Assembly: GCA_033060915.1 (NCBI GenBank)
Contig: CM065378.1
Span: 12,367,501 to 12,431,500 of the forward strand
Reading direction: 5' to 3'
Length of the DNA: 64,000 nucleotides
Origin: Euryodendron excelsum
Taxonomy: Eukaryota; Streptophyta; Magnoliopsida; Ericales; Pentaphylacaceae
Shown: piece by piece, positions 57,146 through 64,000 of the stretch
Numbering within the stretch: the first letter of the stretch is position 1
How the letters are laid out: every line of letters starts with the position of its first letter
Notes under the pieces: model-generated
Seen by the model: the letters and a program-made list of their open reading frames with translations, nothing else
What the model was told of the DNA's origin: nothing
The model's database searches: none
Position numbers and translations under genes: made by a program

Positions 57146-59234
57146 TTGGGTATGGTGCCAAGTTCTTGTATGGTTCTTCTCTCAGGCTTTCAGGTTAGGA
57201 CAAAAGGCGGTTTTGGGCCTTGTTTGGACGTTATAACAGTGCCAGGAAGACTTGTGAATTGAAGAAATAGAAGGCAATGTTTTAGGGGGCAAGCTAACAA
57301 GAGAATTAGTCTTATTAGGAACTTTGAGATCACGGAATTTAGGGGAAAATGCTGGCCTTGCTCCCGCAATTCGCTCGAATGCCAATCACATGAGTCCTTT
57401 GCTTCACCACAAGCTGTTGTTTTTTTAGCATTCCAACATCTGAAGTTTAGGAAGTTGTGACTTACGGAATCTCTTCTCTGACTGACAATCACGTTTTTAT
57501 TAAAGAAGTTTTTACTTGGTATTCTTATAAAGAATTGGAAAAACCCCAACTAATTCAGCCTGTTAGGTTTGGTTCAATTATTTTTTTAGTTCGATTATGA
57601 TATTTATGATTTCTGTGTGTATTATTCTCTTTGGCGTATATGTATAGGTTGTGAATATGCTTCCCGAGTGCGTGCGCGCCTATCGTTACATTATGAAAAT
57701 CTAGCATTTTATGTCACATGTCACGACCGCTGTGTTACTTGATCATCTTAAAAAATCCATATATAATGGTTGGTTTTCAAAAAAAATTATTAGATTGGTT
57801 GAACATAAAAAAGCCTTCCCCTAGTTGGACGAAATTTTTTTACTTCTTTTCTTTTCAGTTTTTGTAGGTCCAGGATTCAAGAACCACTACACTTCCAATG
57901 GTTGTCTTTAGCATAAAGCCAACAGCCTTAGACCGACTTCATGGTCCGTTATTGCCTCCACATCCACCAAACCCAACCCCAGCCCACTAAAAGAAAAAAA
58001 ATAAAAAATTGCAAATCTAAAAGTCTGCACTTACTCCAAATCAATCGAAAGAAGAAAAACCAAGAAATCTCTCATATCCAAATGTTAATCAGAGTCACAA
58101 AAGAATAGAGGTCAATGGTGCCAAGAAAATATTATCATTACCATGTTATTCTTATTCTACCTCTCACAAAATGATAAGTCATTTTGTTAAATGAGATCAA
58201 ATACTCTATCTATCAAGTGGGAAATTCACATTGTGTAACTAGAGGAACAAAAACACTTGGTGCTCTAGGTGCACTACATAATTTCTCGGTGTCAAGACAT
58301 CAAAAGGCTTAATCCTTGAACTTCAAGCCTCAAATGGCACGTAATAATCTTTGATACTCCGAATATTCTTGTATATACACCTAGACTTTGCTAAAATGAG
58401 GTGGATTCACACACCGATAGCCCTTTTTATATTTTGTTATTTTTGGGTATTGCAGTTAGGGGTGTATGGGCTAACTTATGTGCACATCGCCTAATCTCCT
58501 CTTCTGTTCGGTTAAAGGCAGACCATTCACACCGGAATTAGGATATTCATGAGGGATAAATCTCCTAGCCCTTCAACCAAAAAAAAAAACACACCTATAG
58601 CCCTTTAACTCGCTTGTGCACACAGGTTGGCTTGCATTACGTTGGGTATTAACATTCCCCTTGTAGGAGTCAATTGTGTTCTCTAATACTCGCACTAAAC
58701 TTTAATTATATGTAAGCCAACCTATTTTTAAACATTCTAATTTCAGGGTAGAACTTGGTTTAGCTTGAATGACAAGGATGATAACCCAAACCTTAGACAA
58801 TATTCTCTGCCCAATACATACATGGTTGATCAATTCAATGCATAATATGGTAGCCGTGCCATAAATTTATACAAGGAAAATTAACATCCATGGAGAACTG
58901 CTGTTTGTATAGCACCAATGACCTGCAAAACCGAGTTTCAGGTCGTTTTTACTGCCGGAAAAAGGATAGAAAAGCCTGTCCTCGAGGCCTACATTCAATA
59001 TATTTCAGCCGGCTCAGGCGAGAATTACATCACACAATCATAATCATATATCACAAGGGGGAATCAAACGATGGATAGCAAACCAAAACACACGGATATC
59101 CTCAGAATACAATATGGAACTTTGAAAGCAAATGTCACAAAATAACGCTCCTTCTAACAGTCATTGTATTGCCATACATACCGATAAACACGACAGGGCA
59201 AACACAGAGAGAATTATTGGTTCTAAAATAACTT
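57146..59234. other. AKR promoter side and intergenic DNA
   Basis: The first few hundred bases upstream of 57145 hold the AKR promoter; a minus-strand TATAAG lies near 57530, rather far out. The frames at 57182-57549 are not supported. No repeat family recognised further out. Confidence 0.45.
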
Positions 59235-59471
59235 CTATTTCTTCTGGTTGTTCTTGAAGGTTCGGTACTTGAGTTTCATCCAATAAGCGCTAGCCGAGGC
59301 TCCTTCTTTAACCCCTTCCTTAACTTTCTTCATTCCGGTGGAGGCCGCTGCTTTGGTTTTCTCGTACTTTTCGCTCACCATCCTCGAGAGTTTCTTCTTC
59401 TCAAACAAGCCTTGCTTGCTGTTTTCCGGCGGATTGGCCATTGGGTTCTCATTGGAGCTGCTCACTGCCAT
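59235..59471 (-). CDS. Small lysine-rich conserved plant protein (78 aa), function unknown
   Basis: A single-exon frame of 78 codons. It starts MAVSSSNENPMANPPENS, is hydrophilic and Lys-rich, and has a likely amphipathic helix in the middle (MVSEKYEKTKAAAS, then GMKKVKEGVKEGASASAYW), ending KNNQKK. The KKVKEG..EG pattern looks like short LEA-like or stress-associated helical proteins. I believe similar small proteins occur in other dicots, but I give no functional name. No signal peptide or membrane segment. A TATA box 120 bp upstream supports it being a real gene. Confidence 0.7.
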   Translation of the reverse strand: MAVSSSNENPMANPPENSKQGLFEKKKLSRMVSEKYEKTKAAASTGMKKVKEGVKEGASASAYWMKLKYRTFKNNQKK

Positions 59472-59590
59472 TTCTCGTCCTTTATCTCCCCCAAGAACAG
59501 ATAATTGTTTTCTTGGGAAAGATGGAGGGAAAGAGAAGAGAGATGGATTTCTGTATTGCCCTTTGTTGTTGTGAGGGATGGTGTTGGCTT

Positions 59591-59598
59591 TTTATATA
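59591..59598 (-). promoter_or_regulatory. TATA box of the 78-aa protein gene
   Basis: TATATAAA on the minus strand, 120 bp upstream of the ATG at 59471, leaving a plausible leader of about 90 bases. Confidence 0.55.
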
Positions 59599-60134
59599 GA
59601 AGAAGGGCAGCACGTATTATGCGCATTCACGGACTTTTTTTCAGATATACACAAGCTTTGTTTATATTTAGTTGTTTAGAAGGGCCAGAAAGGCTATGCA
59701 TTTGAGTGGCATTTACCATCTCCCAAGAAATGTGGAAGATTTAGAGATAGATCTTTGACATTTTTATTTTGGTATAATGCTTATATATATTCCATTCAAT
59801 CTGGATTTCCCAAGAGAAGAAAATTGGGGATCAATTTTCTTTGGTAGTTGGCACATGAGAGGTCAAACTGAAAACAGCAGGGCACCTTGCTTAATATAGA
59901 TAGTACAGCTGATGGTCCCATGTATCTTTCCTCAAATTTAGAGGGAGACCTTAAATTGGATGGGCTGCATAATTCTTAGGTAAACTATGTTATCTACTAC
60001 ATTAAACATAGATGTAATTAATCTCATCATGACTGAAAAAAAAAAATTAGATGAATTGTACATTTATTCAAGAACATGGCAAGGCAAGATGACAGAATGG
60101 GGTACCTAATTGGTACTATATATCCATGGGAAGA
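59599..60134. other. Intergenic DNA
   Basis: Upstream region of the 78-aa gene; nothing further recognised. Confidence 0.5.
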
Positions 60135-61839
60135 TCAAATTTCTCCATCCCAAAGCTCTTCGAGGGACTTGAAAGGTCCATTTTCTGAGACGAAAATTTC
60201 TCTGACAACTATTCTGCTTTGTGGGATCTCACTGATCTTCTTCAACTCTTCCTTGCTCAATTCCCAGTCGAATATGATGAGGTTCTCTTTCATTTGATCC
60301 TTGTTGAAACTTTCATGACAACAGTAGCCCCTTGCTCATATAGCCATCTAATTCAGACCTGCATCGGTACGAATTAAATTGATTCATTTCAAGATGCAAT
60401 ATAAAGAGAATCTTCAATTTCTAAGTAGGATTCTATTTTTTTAAAGAACTTTCCAAAATGAAAATAACTCAATGGTGAACCTGAGCTAGAGTCTTTCCTG
60501 TGGCCTCCGCAATTTCTTTTAGCACTTCACTCTCTATAACCTTTTTGGTCCCCCTTTTGCTCCTAAAGGAGAGTAAGCTGCCACAAAGATTTGGTTTTCC
60601 TTGCAAAATTCTATCAGCTTCTTTTGTTGCCAAACAGGGTTCATCTCCACCTATCAGAATTGTAACAGCTTCACCATCATTTCATAAGAAAGAAAGAAAA
60701 TACCTGGAAAAGGAATCACTCTTGTCTTTGAAGAAACTCACTTGATTGACCGCGGAAGGGATCTTAGCAACATGGAGAAGATCAGCAAGCTTCTTGGAAG
60801 AGAAATTGCTAACTACAATAGACTTTCTGAGGCCAAGTCTCAGGCACTCTTCCATTAAAAAATGGTGATTTCAAAATAGAGATCAATATACTCCAACTGA
60901 AGATTCTTGCACAACAGCCACCAATACTAGAAATAGTGATTTCAACATAAAAAAAAGAAAAAGAAAACAGCAGTAGGAGTAACAAGAACATCAGCAATAA
61001 CAATGGTGTGTGGAGTAGTATTGGATTTGTATGCAAGTATTTACTTTAAAGCCCTCTGAAGGGCAGGGAGAACACGTACAGAGTGAGCATTAGAGCACCA
61101 TAGCTTGGAGGTGATGAAGAGTTCCTTGTGTAATTTAACTAATCCTGGACGCGTCTGCTAATGAAGAATCATGACTCTTCATTTGGAATCTGGTTGTTTA
61201 ATTTTCAGTCTAGTTGGATCAATCCAATTTTTGTTCGATTGATTCAAGTCATGTTGGCTTAGTTGAATCGACCCAATATTAATCCAAGTTTTCTGGCTTA
61301 GAGCTATATTCACAACTAAGTTGGACGGATCAAATATCAATCCAACGTCTCTGAGTTTTAAAGAGTTACATTTGCAGACCAAAATTGGCTTGATCCAACT
61401 TTTATCGACTTGATCCAAGTTCCTTCCCTTTGCTCTTTTCTTCTGTATCAAGCACAATTTCTCAAAACTACACATATACATCTATATGTAACATAATTTT
61501 GAAAATATTTTCAGAAAATATTTATTTTGAAGTCTTCTGAAGGGCAGGGAGCTTGGACGTGATGAAGAGTTCGTCGCGTGATTGAACTAATCCTAGATAA
61601 AGGGCTTCAGCTACAGCTTCACCAAGAGGCTGCTCTGTTTTGTACCTTAAAGCAGTATCGAAATGTCTGTAACCAATCTCAATAGCTTGCTGTTTAGCCT
61701 GCTTCAGAGTTTCTGATCCCACAGGCGGATAGCTCACCGTGCCCATGCCGAGAACCAGTATTCTTCGGCCTCCAGGTCTCAGAAGAACTTCAGGAATACT
61801 TAACAAACCCATGTCTGAGTTGCTCTCTAAGTTACCCAT
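60135..61839 (-). pseudogene. Scrambled aldo-keto reductase pseudogene
   Basis: Matches the gene at 55882-57145 exon by exon on the same strand. Exon 1 (61522-61839) keeps the start, D and Y ([19 protein letters not shown]) and LFITSK, but lacks the WCSDAH block. A second, partial exon-1 end lies at about 61045-61140 ([15 protein letters not shown], then [10 protein letters not shown]). Exon 2 (about 60742-60930) has lost its middle, including the catalytic His region, between LEYIDL and CLRLGLRK. Exon 3 (about 60483-60650) starts [19 protein letters not shown] and frameshifts after SPLGAKG. Exon 4 (60135 to about 60362) has an early stop and a frameshift, then ends in a family-like LEELWDGEI. 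It cannot encode an enzyme. Confidence 0.88.
61146..61521. repeat. Insert with repeated TTGATCCAA-type words inside the AKR pseudogene
   Basis: Separates the two exon-1 pieces. Contains many variants of TTGGATCAATCCAA in both orientations (for example near 61193, 61282, 61340, 61390, 61410). No terminal repeat or target duplication resolved, no coding potential. Confidence 0.4.
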
Positions 61840-62924
61840 TCCTGGTGCAAGTTTTTATTGGTCAACTAAGAGAGAAAGTTACGAGTTTCGGATCTATACA
61901 CTTTTTCTCTCTTTTTTAGCGTTCACCAAGTTATCACATCAAATACTTTCGGTTCAAGATCTCGGATTTGTCTTCCTATTTCACATCAAGAGATATGCCC
62001 AATTAATGCTTTCATAAACTTGTATTCAATTCCACACGATGCATAGCTCTCCCTCTCTCTGTTTCTTTTTTTTATTTCCATCTCTATTCTCATTTCTTTT
62101 TTCCAACTTATTTAGCAAAGACTTTTGGTCCTCTTTTCGTCTTACATATAAGGGATAATATTACTGCATTATAGATGAATTTGACATAAGAATTATAGAG
62201 TTGTTGCTTAATGGATTTTTGGTATTGATATTATATAACTATGTTTACACTTATAGTAAAGATTTCACTTAGTAGAATCAAATTTAAGAAGTTGCGATCA
62301 GGATTCCATGTGGTTCACTGAATTGGGAAGTCGCGACTGGCGTGCTACGCACTTGGGTTAAGAGTCTGATTGTTGGCGGCTATGAACAAACCAAAGATAA
62401 AATAAAATTACTAAAACGAAATCTCATTAGTCAACAAAACAAAAAAAAAAAAAACAAAAACAGAAGGAAAGAAAATTTTTTGTCATTCAATAGCATTCAT
62501 TTCAGCATACGCAGTCTTTTGTTCATTTTATATAAGTCGTGATCTTGGAACAATTAAAAGATCGAAGACTGTTTTCATATGACATTATCACACCTTCTCG
62601 AAACGAAAGCAGCCGAAGCAGTTGAACCCCAAGTTTGACCGTTGTTGCCAAAAACATCAAATCACATAATCTGTTACAGTTTACTTTGTGCTAATATTCA
62701 AAGGGTTTAATTTTAATGCATTATATAGTATAAATTTTTTTTATACAAGTAGATATTAAAATACGATATGTGTTCAAGAGTCTTATTTTTTTATATTGTA
62801 TTTAAATTTTAAAACACACGTATTGTACTCTGATATTCTAATAGTATAAACATATTTTACATTGTCAATGCATTAAAACTAAAATCATATTCAAATCAGC
62901 CGCTAGTTGATACTGCAAAATATT
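61840..62924. other. Intergenic DNA
   Basis: AT-rich with A-tracts (62441-62460). No gene recognised. Confidence 0.5.
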
Positions 62925-63130
62925 GGTAGTGAGAGACAGATCTACTAATGGGTGAGCCGGGTAGCTGCCCTCACAAACTTGACAAATTTTATTATTTTTA
63001 AAAGTTAGTGACACTCACATCTCCGCCCATTAAATTTGACCATAAATTATAAGTATAGTAGATACAATTTTTGTACGCTCCCACATAAAATTCGCCTCCA
63101 CTAATAAAAATTCCCGACTGTGCCGTCGTC
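62925..63130. repeat. Decayed hAT-end-like repeat
   Basis: Contains GGGTGAGCCGGGTAGCTGCC near 62950 and CGCCTCCACTAATAAAAATT near 63091, wording typical of short degenerate elements derived from plant hAT ends. Terminal repeats are imperfect and no target duplication was found. Confidence 0.3.
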
Positions 63131-63536
63131 AATTTGATCGCGGTTAACTTCTTCTTCAATGTATGTACCATGCCAGAGGTCTTCTTACCATTCATCTCAT
63201 GATCTCTCGTCGGACCAATTGTACCATACTACCGTCGATCCATCTCTAGAATGCACCAACGAGCCATTCAAACACGACATCCCTTGACCAAAAAACGACT
63301 TCAACGTGCGGGCGCTTTATTTGAATACACAACAAAATTACCTAACCAATCATGCGTGTTTCATTGTGCTGCCTTCCTGCCCCGCCCCTCCAACCTTCTA
63401 AGAAAAACTCTCGACACCCTTTACTTTGTTACCTTCCGCCATTGCCGACCTTTTCAAACCCCAAACATATCTTCAAATATTGTCTTCCAAACCTTCCTTT
63501 GTAGTTCAAATAAAGAGACACGAAAACAAAGCAAAC
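63131..63536 (+). promoter_or_regulatory. Presumed promoter and leader of the metalloproteinase gene
   Basis: The 400 bp before the ATG at 63537. C-rich compared with neighbouring DNA, with a CCAAT word near 63346; no convincing TATA box. The frame at 63251-63739 overlapping it is in a different phase from the metalloproteinase and is not a gene. Confidence 0.35.
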
Positions 63537-64000
63537 ATGAACATGACTTGTCGATTGTTCGTAACTTTCATTATTGCATCAGTTTTTTTTACTACTTCGA
63601 TCTATGGTTTGCCTCATTTTTTCCCCAATGTATCTGCAATTCCTCCGTCGCTCATCCCGAACTCCACCGACGGCGCGTGGGACAGTTTTCAGAAGCTCAA
63701 AGGTTGTCATGCAGGCCAAAAGGTCGACGGCTTGGCTAGGATCAAACAGTACTTTCGATACTTCGGCTATATCAATAGCAACTCTTCTTCGACCAACTTT
63801 ACAGACGATTTTGATGAGTCTCTCCAGTCGGCCATCAAGACTTACCAGCTCAACTTCAACCTCAACGCCACCGGAGAGCTCGACGAGACCACCCTCAAAC
63901 AGATCGTGCGGCCCAGATGTGGCGTCGCCGACATAATCAACGGCTCGAGTACCATGAACTCCGGCAAAGCTCCGTCCTCATCGGACACACACATCCACGC
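63537..64000 (+). CDS. Plant matrix metalloproteinase (matrixin), N-terminal part
   Basis: Open to the right edge: 154 codons and two bases, no intron, as usual for plant MMP genes. It starts MNMTCRLFVTFIIASVFFTT, a signal peptide, followed by the prodomain with a peptidoglycan-binding-like helical region (GLARIKQYFRYFGYI, LQSAIKTYQLNFNLNATGEL) and the cysteine switch PRCGVAD with Cys128, which ligates the catalytic zinc and keeps the zymogen inactive. The zinc-binding HExxH domain lies beyond the window. Plant MMPs are secreted or GPI-anchored endopeptidases. ATG 63537 is followed by a second in-frame ATG at 63543; either gives a full signal peptide. Confidence 0.92.
   Translation, partial: MNMTCRLFVTFIIASVFFTTSIYGLPHFFPNVSAIPPSLIPNSTDGAWDSFQKLKGCHAGQKVDGLARIKQYFRYFGYINSNSSSTNFTDDFDESLQSAIKTYQLNFNLNATGELDETTLKQIVRPRCGVADIINGSSTMNSGKAPSSSDTHIH

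Noticed and set aside
63251..63739. 162-codon plus-strand frame at the right edge
   Set aside because: Wrong phase over the metalloproteinase start. The real frame (63537 onward) carries signal peptide, prodomain and PRCGVAD.
1..64000. CRISPR arrays, bacterial operons, rRNA or tRNA clusters, organelle DNA inserts
   Set aside because: None seen. The gene structure is eukaryotic throughout and no regular spaced repeats or recognisable organelle genes were found.

Overview
The window is nuclear DNA of a flowering plant, most likely a eudicot. Support: genes with many GT-AG introns, AT-rich intergenic DNA, plant-only families (class I formin, type-A response regulator, plant matrixin, COR/chalcone-type aldo-keto reductase), and plant transposons (chromovirus gypsy, Ty1/copia, hAT, foldback MITEs, tRNA-type SINEs). 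The species cannot be named from the sequence. Exon coordinates were set by hand from splice consensus, reading phase and remembered family features, not by alignment.

Layout. 1-1301 (-): 5' part of a class I formin running off the left edge. 3775-4815 (-): four-exon type-A cytokinin response regulator with a TATA box at 4926-4933. 4.9-26 kb: a gene-poor, transposon-rich stretch. It holds a foldback MITE, a 4.4-kb inverted duplication of the 5' part of a hAT transposon (11476-15863), a cyclophilin pseudogene fragment, a non-autonomous hAT element with an 8-bp target duplication, a probable solo copia LTR, a SINE and a gypsy LTR remnant. 26260-39934 (+): an 11-exon MYND zinc-finger gene whose 7.2-kb sixth intron carries a complete but dead chromovirus on the opposite strand (30521-35751, target duplication GATTT). 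41435-47529 (+): a complete Ty1/copia element (target duplication GATAC) with a nearly intact pol. 47805-54904 (+): a seven-exon gene for a probable secreted hydrolase of permuted NlpC/P60 (papain-like) type, function unknown. 55882-57145 (-): intact four-exon aldo-keto reductase, convergent with it. 59235-59471 (-): small lysine-rich protein. 60135-61839 (-): scrambled aldo-keto reductase pseudogene. 63537-64000 (+): first 154 codons of a matrix metalloproteinase with its cysteine switch, running off the right edge.

The genes do not form a pathway; they are ordinary plant single genes separated by mobile DNA. The most interesting locus is the hAT inverted duplication. Both arms begin at the same transposon terminus and carry the start of the transposase, tail to tail, with only 14 bp between them. 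Transcription through it would give a roughly 2-kb hairpin RNA matching the parent family. That is the architecture of maize Mu killer, so the locus is a candidate natural silencer of its own hAT family.
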